From: Variovorax sp. Root473
GTDB lineage: Bacteria; Pseudomonadota; Gammaproteobacteria; Burkholderiales; Burkholderiaceae_C
Assembly: GCF_001426505.1 (NCBI RefSeq)
Contig: NZ_LMEV01000012.1
Span: 97,812 to 161,811 of the forward strand
Reading direction: 5' to 3'
Length of the DNA: 64,000 bases
Both the position numbers and the translations under genes were made by a program. Below are positions 1 to 8,427 of this stretch, in pieces. The notes under the pieces are model-generated. The model was not told where the DNA came from and ran no database searches. It saw only the letters and a program-made list of their open reading frames with translations. Position 1 is the stretch's first letter; every line of letters begins with the position of its first letter.

Positions 1-1278
1 GTGCGCATGCCTACGCTCGTCGAGCTGGACGCCGTGGCGCCCGAGCATCCGCTCGTGCTGCATCGCGGCGGTCTGACGGCGGTGCTCAATAGCGCGGCGC
101 TGGCCAAGTGGAAGATCACGGAGAACACCGTGTCGCCGCCGGGCGGCTTGATCCAGAAGGACGACAGCGGAAAGCTCACCGGCATGCTGATCAACAACGC
201 GCGCTCGCTCATGGTCCTGCCGACGCCGAAGAAGTTCGACAGCGCCGACTTGGAGGAAATGCAGCGCAAGCTCAATGCGCTCGGCATCACGAGCGTGCGT
301 GTGCCCGGCATGTTCACCGGCACCGATGTGCCCGCCGCCTACGCATTGATCCGTCAGCTCCAGGCGCAAGGCAAGCTGAACCTGCGCTTCCAGCTGTTGC
401 TCAATTCGATGGCGCCCGTGAGCACGGCCGAACAGGTGCGCAGCATCATCGCTGCGGCCAAGTTGCCGCCGGGCGAGGGCGACGATTGGGCCCGCATCTG
501 GGGTGCGAAGACCTCGGTCGACGGGGGCTTCGAGGGCGGCTTCATGACGCGTCCCTACAGCGAGCCGTTCGGCAAGGGCGGCACGTTCTACGGACTGCCG
601 CTGGTCACGGCACAAGCGCACGAGGAGGTCGTGCGGGAATGGTCGCGCAGCAAGTACCGGGTGGCCGTTCACGTGGTGGGTGACGCTGCACTCGACCAGG
701 TGCTCGCTGCCTGGGAGAACCTTGACAAGGCCGCGCCGGGTGCCGTCAGAGGTTGGACGATCGAGCATGCGTTCGTGGTGCGCGAAGAACAGCTTGTCCG
801 CATCCGGGCCCTGGGTCTCAACCTGTCGGTGCAGTCGCACTTGTACGTGGCCGCGCCGGTGCTGGCCAGCTACTGGGGACGCGCTCGCGCCGAGCACGTC
901 ACGCCGGTGAAGACCTTCATGAAAAACGCCTTCCAGCTCGTGGGCGGCACCGATTCGGGGAACATGCCGGTCAATCCCTTCTGGGCGATGTACCACTTCA
1001 TCACGCGCGACACCGTCAACGCCGGTGTTTACGGCAGCGACGAACGCGTGAACCGGGTCGACGTGCTGCGCATGTTCACGATCAACTACGCGGATCTGAA
1101 CGGCGAAGCCGAGCGGAAGGGCTCGATCGAGGCTGGCAAGCTGGCTGACTTTGTGGTGTTGTCGGCCGATTACCTGACGGTGCCCGAAGCCGAGATCGAG
1201 AACCTGACCGCGGTGGCGACCTACGTGGATGGCCGACAGGTCTATCGCGCGCCTGACCTGAGTGTGGCGCATCGCTGA
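1..1278 (+). CDS. YtcJ-like metal-dependent amidohydrolase, 5'-truncated by window edge
   Basis: This is the C-terminal about 425 residues of an amidohydrolase-superfamily protein of the YtcJ type (periplasmic or cytoplasmic imide/amide hydrolases of uncertain substrate). The visible part has the family's late barrel motifs: VHVVGDAALD, then TIEHAF, then GGTDSGNMPVNPF with the conserved metal or catalytic Asp, and a C-terminal composite domain with GSIEAGKLADFVVLSAD. Family members are usually 540-620 residues, so some 130-190 N-terminal residues, including the HxH metal motif, lie upstream of the window. The first codon shown is therefore not the true start. It is convergent with the TPR gene. 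The substrate cannot be inferred. Confidence 0.85.
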   Translation: MRMPTLVELDAVAPEHPLVLHRGGLTAVLNSAALAKWKITENTVSPPGGLIQKDDSGKLTGMLINNARSLMVLPTPKKFDSADLEEMQRKLNALGITSVRVPGMFTGTDVPAAYALIRQLQAQGKLNLRFQLLLNSMAPVSTAEQVRSIIAAAKLPPGEGDDWARIWGAKTSVDGGFEGGFMTRPYSEPFGKGGTFYGLPLVTAQAHEEVVREWSRSKYRVAVHVVGDAALDQVLAAWENLDKAAPGAVRGWTIEHAFVVREEQLVRIRALGLNLSVQSHLYVAAPVLASYWGRARAEHVTPVKTFMKNAFQLVGGTDSGNMPVNPFWAMYHFITRDTVNAGVYGSDERVNRVDVLRMFTINYADLNGEAERKGSIEAGKLADFVVLSADYLTVPEAEIENLTAVATYVDGRQVYRAPDLSVAHR

Positions 1279-1286
1279 TGAAAGGA

Positions 1287-1315
1287 GGCGTGCGCTCTTC
1301 GAGCATCCGCACGCC
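1287..1315. terminator. Hairpin between convergent genes
   Basis: An 8-bp stem (GGCGTGCG at 1287-1294 with CGCACGCC at 1308-1315) sits between the amidohydrolase stop and the convergent TPR gene. There is no T-tract on either side, so it is only a weak candidate for an intrinsic terminator. Confidence 0.3.
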
Positions 1316-1324
1316 AACGCCGTC

Positions 1325-1693
1325 TCAATCTGAAGCCGCGTCTGCGTGCGGCGGTGGCGCTGCACGCAGGCGCCGCAGCCGCACGGTGAGTTCCTTCACC
1401 AGCTGAAGCTCCCCGCGCCGCTGGGCCACTTCCAGCGCCTGCGCAAACGAGGCCTCGGCCTTCGCGGCATCGCCAAGCGCCAGCGCCAGCAGACCCTGCA
1501 GCCGCCATGCGGCCGTGAACTCGGGGTCGAAGGCGAGCGCCCTCTCGACATGCATCAGGGCCGTGGGTGCGTCGTCGCGCCGGTGGTACGCCAGCGCGAG
1601 GCTCATGCGCAGCAGGGCGCCATCGCGGCCGGCGGCCAGCAGGTGTTCGAGCGCGTCGGGTGACGGGCCGGGTGGGGTGGTGGCGGTGTTCAT
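1325..1693 (-). CDS. Small tetratricopeptide-repeat protein
   Basis: A 122-residue soluble protein with about two and a half TPR units. LLRMSLALAYHRRDDAPTAL, ALAFDPEFTAAWRLQGLLAL and ALGDAAKAEASFAQALEVAQ show the W/LG-Y-A-P spacing of TPR helices, and an Arg-rich tail follows. It probably mediates protein contacts; no enzyme motif is visible. It stands alone, with its ATG about 50 bp from an AT-rich inverted repeat (1742-1773) that may be its control site. Small TPR proteins of this kind are common in Burkholderiales genomes, usually without an assigned function. Confidence 0.75.
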   Translation of the reverse strand: MNTATTPPGPSPDALEHLLAAGRDGALLRMSLALAYHRRDDAPTALMHVERALAFDPEFTAAWRLQGLLALALGDAAKAEASFAQALEVAQRRGELQLVKELTVRLRRLRAAPPPHADAASD

Positions 1694-1741
1694 GGCATTC
1701 GACCTTGCTGGAGGGACTTTGACAGCAGACCCGCGGATGTT

Positions 1742-1773
1742 TTAAATATCAAAGAATAATCTTTGATATTTAA
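1742..1773. promoter_or_regulatory. Perfect AT-rich inverted repeat
   Basis: Fourteen-base arms (1742-1755 and 1760-1773, core AAATATCAAAG / CTTTGATATTT) flank a 4-nt loop. The whole element is A/T-rich in a genome that is otherwise G/C-rich. It lies between the divergent TPR gene and the DUF2165 remnant. Its length, symmetry and intergenic position suggest an operator for a dimeric regulator. It has no G/C-rich stem or following T-run, so a terminator role is unlikely. Confidence 0.5.
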
Positions 1774-1789
1774 CGCCGCAGGCGCTCCG

Positions 1790-1978
1790 ATGAATCTCCC
1801 CACTTTCGTCTGGCTGTTCCGGTCCCTTCACGCGCTGGGCATGGCGCTGTGGCTTTCCATCGCCGTGCGCAACAACTGGCGCGGCTTTGGGGGGCTCGCT
1901 TTCGCGGTCGGCGGCACGAGGTCGATGGCGCCGTTGCGCGCCGAGCCCGCCATCCTGTTCAACCTGCCATGGCACTGA
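1790..1978 (+). pseudogene. Truncated DUF2165-family membrane protein remnant
   Basis: The reading frame from ATG 1790 encodes 62 residues with the N-terminal signature of DUF2165 small integral membrane proteins: a first membrane helix containing ALWLSIAV, then NNWRGFGG, a GG motif and SMAPLR. Family members are normally about 150-170 residues with several membrane helices. Here the frame stops 15 codons after the SMAPLR motif and no later helix is found in any frame before the next gene at 2069. It therefore looks like a gene that has lost its 3' two-thirds. Translation of a 62-residue stub cannot be excluded. Confidence 0.5.
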
Positions 1979-2068
1979 AGCGCCGCCGAAACCACCGCCC
2001 TTGTCCTACGCGGCAGGGGAGGCCATCCCCACAGTCCGCGCGACGGCCAGCACGCACTATCGGGGCCC

Positions 2069-2413
2069 ATGAACAGAGTGATTCTTGCGTTCCTGGGTGC
2101 CGCTGCCTGCACAGCGGCCGTGGTGGCCATCGCGGAACCTGTGAAGGTGCCCATCGACAGCGACGAGAAGGGCACGACCTACATCGCGCCCCACGTCGAT
2201 TCCACCGAAACCTCGGCCCGCACCAACGGCGCCACGGTCGGCGTGCAGCGTCCGGACGGCAGCGCCCTCGAAGCCGGTACCGACACGTCCGGCAAACGGC
2301 CCACCTACTCGGTGGGTGCGAAGAGCGGAGGCGATGTCTCCTTCTCGGCCGGTGCGCATTCGGACGGCAAGACCAACACCGGCGTGAAGGCCGGCATCAC
2401 CATCAAGTACTGA
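2069..2413 (+). CDS. Small secreted hypothetical protein
   Basis: A 114-residue protein that begins with a clear Sec signal (MNRVILAFLGAAACTAAVVAIA), followed by a polar, Thr/Ser/Gly/Asp-rich mature part with no cysteine. The C-terminal half has loose repeats (SVGAKSGGDVSFSAGAHSDG, then TGVKAGITIKY), suggesting alternating beta strands. No family is recognised. It is probably periplasmic. It is convergent with the GNAT gene, whose stop lies 18 bp away. Confidence 0.6.
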   Translation: MNRVILAFLGAAACTAAVVAIAEPVKVPIDSDEKGTTYIAPHVDSTETSARTNGATVGVQRPDGSALEAGTDTSGKRPTYSVGAKSGGDVSFSAGAHSDGKTNTGVKAGITIKY

Positions 2414-2431
2414 TCTTCAGCGCGGGTTCCT

Positions 2432-2896
2432 TCAGACCATCGTCGCGTAGACGATGAAGCCTTCGTGCTTAGCGACCTTGTCGTAGAGCATCCGGCCTGC
2501 TGCATTGGTCGTGTGCGTCTGCCAGTACACGCGGTGCGTGCCCGCGCGCCGCACCTCGTCATACACGCCCTGGATGAGCTGGCGGCCCACGCCACGGCCG
2601 CGTTCGGACGACTGCGTGAACAGGTCCTGCAGGTAGCAGTTGGGCTCGATGCGCGTCGTGCTGCGGTGGAACAGGTAATGCACCAGTCCCACCAGCTGCC
2701 CGTCGCGCTCGGCGACCAGCGCATGCACCGGCTCGTACGCATCGAAGAAGCGCTGCCAGGTGGCCTGCGTGATCGCGTCGGGCAAAGCCGTCGGCCCTTC
2801 GCGGCCGTAGAAGGCGTTGTAGCCGTCCCAGAGCGGCTTCCAGGCGGCGAAGTCCTCGGGTGTCGGTGGACGGATCAGGAGCGCGGGCGAGGTCAT
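2432..2896 (-). CDS. GNAT-family N-acetyltransferase
   Basis: A 154-residue acetyl-CoA-dependent acyltransferase. The central strand plus the loop RGRGVGRQLIQGV (about residues 99-111) is the pyrophosphate-binding Q/RxxGxG/A motif of GNAT proteins, preceded by CYLQDLFTQ and followed by NAAGRMLYDKV, where the Tyr is the usual general acid. The substrate is unknown (amine of a small molecule or protein). Its ATG overlaps the stop of the upstream LysR gene by 4 bp (ATGA, 2893-2896), so the two are translationally coupled. Confidence 0.85.
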   Translation of the reverse strand: MTSPALLIRPPTPEDFAAWKPLWDGYNAFYGREGPTALPDAITQATWQRFFDAYEPVHALVAERDGQLVGLVHYLFHRSTTRIEPNCYLQDLFTQSSERGRGVGRQLIQGVYDEVRRAGTHRVYWQTHTTNAAGRMLYDKVAKHEGFIVYATMV

Positions 2897-3891
2897 GGGG
2901 TGGGCGGAGCCTTTCCGTTGGGAACGAGTGCGCTGCGTACAGCGATGGCGGCGGCCGTGGTGCCGCAAGGCGGCAGCGCCACCGGCACGGCGGCGGGCAG
3001 GGGCTCGGGCACGGGGCCCATCGATTTCTCGAGAAAGTCGAGCATCGCGCGCATCGCCGCGCTGTTGTGGCGGCGCTGCGAGTAGGCGGCGTACAGCCAG
3101 TGCTCGTGCGGCATGTGGTCGCGCAGCACCGGCACCAGCGCGCCGCGCTCCAGGTGCGACTGCGCCAGTGGCTCGGGCACGTAGGCCACGCCCACGCCGC
3201 GCAGCGCCAGCTCGATCAGCGCGACCGCGTCGTTGGCCTCCATGCGGCTGTGCACCGCCACCTCGCGCGGCTCGCCGTTGGTTTCGAAAGGCAGCTGCGT
3301 GGTCGGCATCGGCGAATAGCTCAGCACGTCGTGCCGCGCCATGTCCTCGGGCACCTGCGGAATGCCGCGCTGCGCCCAGTAGGCGGGCGACGCGCACACC
3401 ACCATGTCGAAGCGCACCAGCCGGCGCACGATCAGGTTCATGTCGTCGATGCGCCCACCCGTCAGGTGGATGTCGATGCCCGCCTCGATCAGGTCGATGT
3501 CGTGGTTGGTGAAATTCAGGCTCACGTACACGTCGGGGTAGAGCTTGATGAACTCCGCGATCACGTCCGAAAGCCAGCCCGCAATGAGACCATGCGGCGC
3601 GCTCATGCGCAGGCGCCCACGCGGATGCGAGCCGTGCGCCTGCAGGTCGTTGAGCGTGTTCTCGGCCATCGTCACCAGCTCGGTGCTGCGCTCCAGCAGC
3701 ACCTCGCCCGCGTCGGTGAGGCTCAGGGAGCGGGTCGAGCGGTTCAGCAGGCGCACGCCGCTGCGTGATTCGAGCTCGGCCACATAGCGGCTGACGGTGG
3801 CCTTGGACATGCCCAGCGACAGGGCCGCGCGGGAGAAGCTGCGCCGGAACGCGACTTCGCGGAACGTTTTGATGAGATCGAGACCATCCAT
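2893..3891 (-). CDS. LysR-family transcriptional regulator
   Basis: A 332-residue regulator. The N-terminal winged helix-turn-helix (about residues 1-60; SFSRAALSLGMSKATVSRYV) is followed by a LysR substrate-binding domain of the CrgA/DsdC-like subgroup (RGRLRMSAPHGLIAGWL; GIDIHLTGGRI). The C-terminus has a longer Ala/Pro/Val-rich tail than usual. I chose ATG 3891 (MDGLDLIKTF); an in-frame ATG four codons upstream (3903) is also possible. It is cotranscribed with the overlapping GNAT gene and may control it or the divergent glutathione transferase gene. Confidence 0.85.
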   Translation of the reverse strand: MDGLDLIKTFREVAFRRSFSRAALSLGMSKATVSRYVAELESRSGVRLLNRSTRSLSLTDAGEVLLERSTELVTMAENTLNDLQAHGSHPRGRLRMSAPHGLIAGWLSDVIAEFIKLYPDVYVSLNFTNHDIDLIEAGIDIHLTGGRIDDMNLIVRRLVRFDMVVCASPAYWAQRGIPQVPEDMARHDVLSYSPMPTTQLPFETNGEPREVAVHSRMEANDAVALIELALRGVGVAYVPEPLAQSHLERGALVPVLRDHMPHEHWLYAAYSQRRHNSAAMRAMLDFLEKSMGPVPEPLPAAVPVALPPCGTTAAAIAVRSALVPNGKAPPTP

Positions 3892-4074
3892 AGATCGGCG
3901 CATTGTTCCAGCATCGGGGGAGGGGGCACGGGTCGTAGGGGCATCCAGCCGGTGCGCACTGCCGGGGGTGATGCCTGGCAGGTTGTCACCGAAGTTGCAA
4001 CTTGAGAACGCGCAGGCCGTTCGGCCGGCGAGCGGCGCACCGAGAATGCGCGGGCAACCCCACCGAGGCCTCGC

Positions 4075-4728
4075 ATGACTCCCACGATCACGGCGTTTGA
4101 AAGCTCCCCCGACCGCGGCAAGGGCCAGGCCCGCGACATGCGCGTGCGCTGGGCGCTCGAAGAAACCGGGCAGCCCTGCAACGTTCGCCTCGTCTCGTTC
4201 CGCGAGATGAAGGAGCCCGCGCACCGCGCGCTGCATCCCTTCGGCCAGATTCCCACGTACGAAGAGGGCGACCTGGTGCTGTTCGAGTCGGGCGCCATCG
4301 TGCTGCACATCGCCACGCATCACGACGGCTTGCTGTCGAAAGACGCGAACGCCCGCGCCCGCGCAATCGCCTGGCTGTTCGCCGCGCTCAACACCGTGGA
4401 ACCGCCGATCGTCGAGCGCGAGAGCGCCGGGTACGTGGAGGGCGACAAGCCCTGGCACGAGGCGCGCCGTCCGATCCTCGACGACCGCGTGCGCCATCGA
4501 CTGCGCGAACTCTCCAGCCGCCTGGGCGATGCCGACTGGCTCGACGGCGCCTTCAGCGCCGGCGATCTGATGATGGTGATGGTCCTGCGCCGGCTGAACT
4601 CGTCGAGATTGCTGAACGAGTTTCCGAACCTGCTCGCTTACGTCGCACGCGGTGAAGCGCGGCCGGCATTCAAGCGCGCGTTCGATGCGCAGCTGGCGGT
4701 TTTTGTCGCTGCGTCGGCCGGTCGGTGA
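4075..4728 (+). CDS. Glutathione S-transferase family protein
   Basis: A 217-residue cytosolic GST-fold protein. It has an N-terminal thioredoxin-like domain in which the cis-Pro loop (GQIPTYEEGDLVLFESGAIVL) carries the Glu-Ser that binds the gamma-glutamyl part of glutathione, then an all-helical C-terminal domain. The length is typical. It lies divergently from the LysR-GNAT pair across about 180 bp, an arrangement typical of a LysR regulator with its target gene. The electrophilic substrate is unknown. Confidence 0.85.
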   Translation: MTPTITAFESSPDRGKGQARDMRVRWALEETGQPCNVRLVSFREMKEPAHRALHPFGQIPTYEEGDLVLFESGAIVLHIATHHDGLLSKDANARARAIAWLFAALNTVEPPIVERESAGYVEGDKPWHEARRPILDDRVRHRLRELSSRLGDADWLDGAFSAGDLMMVMVLRRLNSSRLLNEFPNLLAYVARGEARPAFKRAFDAQLAVFVAASAGR

Positions 4729-4774
4729 GGCGGCGCGATGCGGGCATCGGCAACGCGTGGACTGAACCGACGAT

Positions 4775-5062
4775 TCAGGATGCGGGTTCGCTGCCGTCTG
4801 CCGGTGGCCGCTTCTGTGGTTGCTGCAGCGTCGCCGAAATGCCGTAGAGCGCCAGCATGCCGAGCACGTGCCCGATCGCGACGCCCGGCTCCCCCGATTC
4901 GATGCGCGCGATCGTCTGGACGTGAACGCCCAGGCGGGTGGCCGCGGCAGACTGGCCCTCGCCAGCCGTCGTGCGCGCCATCTTGGCAGCAGCACCGAAC
5001 GCCTTGATCGCGTGGATCGCGTCGTCACCGATGTCGGAAGAAATGCGTTTTCCTTGAGCCAT
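4775..5062 (-). CDS. XRE/HipB-like DNA-binding protein, orphan
   Basis: A 95-residue protein with a Cro/C1-type helix-turn-helix at about residues 26-75 (ARTTAGEGQSAAATRLGVHV, TIARIESGEPGV). The framework resembles antitoxin HipB and related single-domain XRE proteins, which normally bind an operator and a HipA kinase partner. No kinase or other toxin gene lies on either side: the 3' neighbour is the convergent GST gene 46 bp away, and the upstream gap (5063-5226) is non-coding. It may be a solitary regulator or the survivor of a toxin-antitoxin pair. Confidence 0.7.
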   Translation of the reverse strand: MAQGKRISSDIGDDAIHAIKAFGAAAKMARTTAGEGQSAAATRLGVHVQTIARIESGEPGVAIGHVLGMLALYGISATLQQPQKRPPADGSEPAS

Positions 5063-5226
5063 GGGGTGATTGTCACTGCTCGCAGAGCGTCCGCGGTGGC
5101 CCGCTGCGATCAGGCAACAGCGATGTGAGTCGAGCCTGGCCTGCGCGGACGCGATGCTTTTCAAAAGCGCTGGTTGAATCTCCGCGCAATGTCCTTGCCC
5201 TGACGTGCCCGCTCGGCGTCGTCGCA

Positions 5227-6204
5227 TCAGTCGGCGTATTCGCCAGCGTCCTTGATCACCTTCGACCACCGGGCCTTCTCGGCTTCAAGGTACTTCCTGT
5301 GGCCGCCGGGGTCGAGCCGGTCGTCATTGACGACGGTGAGGCCGAGCGCCTCCTCCCGCTTGACCAGGTCCGGGTCTTTCAGTGCGGCACGCAGCGCGGC
5401 GTTGAGCTTGGCGAGCACGGCGGCAGGCGTGCCGCGCGGTGCGTACACGCCGTGCCAGACCTGGACGTTGAAGTCGTTCAGTCCGGCTTCCGACAAGGTC
5501 GGTGTGTCCTTCAGCGCGGCGAGCGGCAGCCGTTGCAAGCTGGTGATGCCGTAGACCTTGACCTTCTTGCCTTCGATCTGCGGTACCGCGTTGGTCGCCT
5601 GTTCGCACATCACGTCGACCTGGCCGCCGATGAGGTCGGTCATCGCCGGCGCGGTGCCTTTGTAGGGCACGGGCGTCATGCTTGTCTTCAGTGCGCCCTG
5701 GAGCATCAGGCCGCACAGGTGCGATGCGGAACCGAGCCCCGCGTTGGCGAGGTTCACCTTGCCGCCGTTCGACGCGATCCACTGGCGCAACTCGGCGAAG
5801 TTGTTGGCAGTGAGGCTCGGCTTGCCGATCAGCACCGAAGGTGCTTCGTTGATGACACCCAGGGTTTCGAAATCGTCCGGCACCTTGTAGCTGAGCTTGC
5901 GGTACAGGGCCGGCGCGGTGGCCATGCCGATGTGATGCACCAGCAGCGTGTAGCCGTCCGGTGCGGCGCGCGCCACTTTGGCCGAGCCCACCGTGCCGCC
6001 CGCGCCAGCGGCGTTTTCGATGATGACGGTCTGGCCCAGCGGCTTGCGAAGCGCCTCGGCCAGGTCCCGGGCGATCTTGTCGCTGGGCCCGCCGGCGGAA
6101 AAAGGCACGACCAGCGTGACGGGTTTGTCCGGAAACTCGGCGCATGCCAGCGAAGCGAATCCGAGCACGGCGAGGCCGGCGCCGCAGCGCCAAAGATGGG
6201 TCAT
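5227..6204 (-). CDS. Bug-family periplasmic solute-binding protein, likely tartrate receptor
   Basis: A 325-residue tripartite-tricarboxylate-type receptor (Bug/TctC family). A Sec signal (first about 22 residues) precedes FPDKPVTLVVPFSAGGPSD and GTVGSAKVARAAPDGYT, hallmarks of the Bug fold. TctC-type proteins capture carboxylated ligands for TctAB permeases, but no permease is encoded here, as is usual for Bug proteins in Burkholderiales. It lies 27 bp downstream of tarD and is presumably cotranscribed with it, which makes D-tartrate its probable ligand (inference from context). Confidence 0.9.
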   Translation of the reverse strand: MTHLWRCGAGLAVLGFASLACAEFPDKPVTLVVPFSAGGPSDKIARDLAEALRKPLGQTVIIENAAGAGGTVGSAKVARAAPDGYTLLVHHIGMATAPALYRKLSYKVPDDFETLGVINEAPSVLIGKPSLTANNFAELRQWIASNGGKVNLANAGLGSASHLCGLMLQGALKTSMTPVPYKGTAPAMTDLIGGQVDVMCEQATNAVPQIEGKKVKVYGITSLQRLPLAALKDTPTLSEAGLNDFNVQVWHGVYAPRGTPAAVLAKLNAALRAALKDPDLVKREEALGLTVVNDDRLDPGGHRKYLEAEKARWSKVIKDAGEYAD

Positions 6205-6231
6205 GGTTTTGTCTCCTTGGGTTTTGGGACG

Positions 6232-7398
6232 TCAGGCCGACAGCGCCTGCATCTCGCGGTACAGGTCGGCCTTGCCTTCGAAGCCGATGCCGGGCAGGTC
6301 AGGCAGCGTCACATGGCTGTTCTCGACCTTCACGCCATCGGGGAATCCGCCGAACGGCTGGAACAGGTCGGGGTAGGACTCGTTGCCGCCCAGCCCGAGC
6401 CCCGCGGCGATGTTCAATGACATCTGGTGTCCGCCATGAGGGATGCAGCGGCTGGCCGACCAGCCGTGCTCCTTGAGCATCTCGAGCGTGCGCAGGTACT
6501 CCACGAGGCCGTAGCTCAGCGCGCAGTCGAACTGCAGCCAGTCGCGGTCGGGGCGCATGCCGCCGTAGCGGATGAGGTTGCGCGCGTCCTGCATCGAGAA
6601 GAGGTCTTCGCCCGTGGCCATCGGGTTCTTGTAGAAGTTGCGCAGCGCCGCCTGGAGTTCGAAGTCCAGCGGGTCGCCCGGCTCCTCGTACCAGAACAGG
6701 TCGTATTGCGACAGTGCCTTGGCGTAGGCGATGGCGGTCTCCAGGTCGAAGCGCCCGTTCGCGTCGACGCACAGTTTCTGGCCGTCCTGCAGCACTTCCA
6801 TGATGGAGTCGATGCGCCGAAGGTCTTCGTCGAGCGAGGCACCGCCGATCTTTTTCTTGACGACCGTGTAGCCGCGGTCGAGGTAGCTGCGCATCTCGTC
6901 CTGCAGCTTCCGGTGGTCCTGCCCGGGGTAGTAGTAGCCGCCCGCGGCGTAGACAAAAATCTTGCGGTTCGGCTTGCCGTCGCCGTAGCGGTCGGCCAGC
7001 AACTGGAAGAGGGGCTTGCCTTCGATTTTTGCCACGGCGTCCCACACGGCCATGTCGATGGTGCCGATCGCCACGGAGCGTTCACCATGGCCGCCGGGCT
7101 TCTCGTTGGTGAACATGGTGTTCCAGATCTTGTGCGGGTCGAGGTTGTCGCCCGTGTCGTCGACGAGCGAAGACGGGTCGGCCTCGAGGATGCGCGGAAT
7201 GAACCGCTCGCGCATCAGCTTGCCCTGGCCGTAGCGGCCGTTCGAATTGAAGCCATAGCCGACCACCGGCTTGCCGTCGCGGACCACGTCGGTGATCACT
7301 GCGACAAGGCTCAGCGTCATCTTGCTAAAGTCGATGTAGGCGTTGCGGATGGGCGAACTGATGGGGATGGTTTTCTCGCGGATTTCGACGATCTTCAT
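6232..7398 (-). CDS. tarD: D(-)-tartrate dehydratase (enolase superfamily)
   Basis: A 388-residue member of the mandelate-racemase branch of the enolase superfamily. It dehydrates D-tartrate to oxaloacetate using Mg2+. From memory it aligns along nearly its whole length with the characterised Bradyrhizobium enzyme. The residues known there (K184, D213, E239, E265, H322) fall one position earlier here: K183 (VVKKKIGG), D212 (VDANGRF), E238 (FWYEEPGDP), E264 (MATGEDLF) and H321 (RCIPHGGHQ). The loop SSPIRNAYIDF is also conserved. It is followed by a Bug receptor and divergent from a LysR gene, a compact uptake-and-catabolism unit. Confidence 0.9.
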   Translation of the reverse strand: MKIVEIREKTIPISSPIRNAYIDFSKMTLSLVAVITDVVRDGKPVVGYGFNSNGRYGQGKLMRERFIPRILEADPSSLVDDTGDNLDPHKIWNTMFTNEKPGGHGERSVAIGTIDMAVWDAVAKIEGKPLFQLLADRYGDGKPNRKIFVYAAGGYYYPGQDHRKLQDEMRSYLDRGYTVVKKKIGGASLDEDLRRIDSIMEVLQDGQKLCVDANGRFDLETAIAYAKALSQYDLFWYEEPGDPLDFELQAALRNFYKNPMATGEDLFSMQDARNLIRYGGMRPDRDWLQFDCALSYGLVEYLRTLEMLKEHGWSASRCIPHGGHQMSLNIAAGLGLGGNESYPDLFQPFGGFPDGVKVENSHVTLPDLPGIGFEGKADLYREMQALSA

Positions 7399-7503
7399 GA
7401 CTGGCTCCAGGGAACTTCTGATTGAGAGCCGCGATGGTCCGCCGCGCGGGATGTTTGGGCCAATGCTCCTTTTCGCTGCTTTCATGCACTGGACGAACCG
7501 CAC

Positions 7504-8403
7504 ATGAATCTGATCTGGCTTGAAGACTTCATGGCCCTGGCCGCCACGGGAAATTTTTCGCGCGCCGCCGAGGACCGCCACAGTTCCCAACCCGCGTTCA
7601 GCCGGCGCATTCGTGCCCTGGAAGAGTGGATCGGCGCCGAGCTTTTCGACCGGCGTTCGCAACCCGCCCAGCTGACCGAGGCCGGCGAATGGTTCACCGG
7701 CGTGGCGCAGGAGTTGATCGCCCGCGTCGCGCGGGTGCCGGGCGACGCCAGGAAGGTGGCAGAGGCCAGTTCGGTCACCTTGCGCATCGCGTCCACGCAT
7801 GCGCTCTCGTTCACTTTTTTGCCGCGATGGTTGCGAAGCCTCGAATCGAACACGACGCTCGGGCCGGTGCAACTGATGTCCGACGTGCTTCAGCGTTGCG
7901 AAGCACTGATGCTGCAAAGCAAGGTCCAGTTCGTGCTGAGCCACGCGCACGGCAAGGCGCAAGGGGCGCTGGATGCGGAGCCGTACAGGTCGACCCGCAT
8001 CGGCGAGGATCTGCTGATTCCGGTGTCGGCGCCGGACGGGGAGGGGCGCGCGCGTCATCAGCTCGCGCGGCGGGGCGACGCCGCAGTCCCGATGCTCCAG
8101 TACACGGAGGAGTCAGGGCTGGGACGCATCATGCGCGCCGTGATCGGCCGCAGGCTGGAGTCGGTTCCCGCGCAGGCCGTCTTCACGGCGCATCTGGCTT
8201 CCGTGCTTCGAACGATGGTGCTGGACGGCAGGGGCATTGCGTGGCTGCCGCAGACGCTGGTGGACGACGATATGAACCAGGGTCGACTCGTTGCCGCGGC
8301 GGGCAACGAGTGGGAAGTGCCGCTGGAAGTAAGGCTCTATCGCGATGGCGAGCTTTTGGGGAAGGCCGCGAACGCGTTCTGGAACGCTGCGAGTGGCGGG
8401 TGA
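7504..8403 (+). CDS. LysR-family regulator, divergent from tarD
   Basis: A 299-residue LysR protein. The helix-turn-helix is at about residues 1-60 (FMALAATGNFSRAAEDRHSS, then QPAFSRRIRALEEWIG), and the effector domain starts near residue 90 (VTLRIASTHALSFTFLPRWL). The gene is separated from tarD by a 105-bp divergent region (7399-7503), the classical layout in which a LysR activator controls the neighbouring operon and itself. The effector is probably tartrate or a related hydroxy acid (inference). Confidence 0.88.
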   Translation: MNLIWLEDFMALAATGNFSRAAEDRHSSQPAFSRRIRALEEWIGAELFDRRSQPAQLTEAGEWFTGVAQELIARVARVPGDARKVAEASSVTLRIASTHALSFTFLPRWLRSLESNTTLGPVQLMSDVLQRCEALMLQSKVQFVLSHAHGKAQGALDAEPYRSTRIGEDLLIPVSAPDGEGRARHQLARRGDAAVPMLQYTEESGLGRIMRAVIGRRLESVPAQAVFTAHLASVLRTMVLDGRGIAWLPQTLVDDDMNQGRLVAAAGNEWEVPLEVRLYRDGELLGKAANAFWNAASGG

Positions 8404-8427
8404 TCGAATCCCGGTCGCCGCGAAGGT

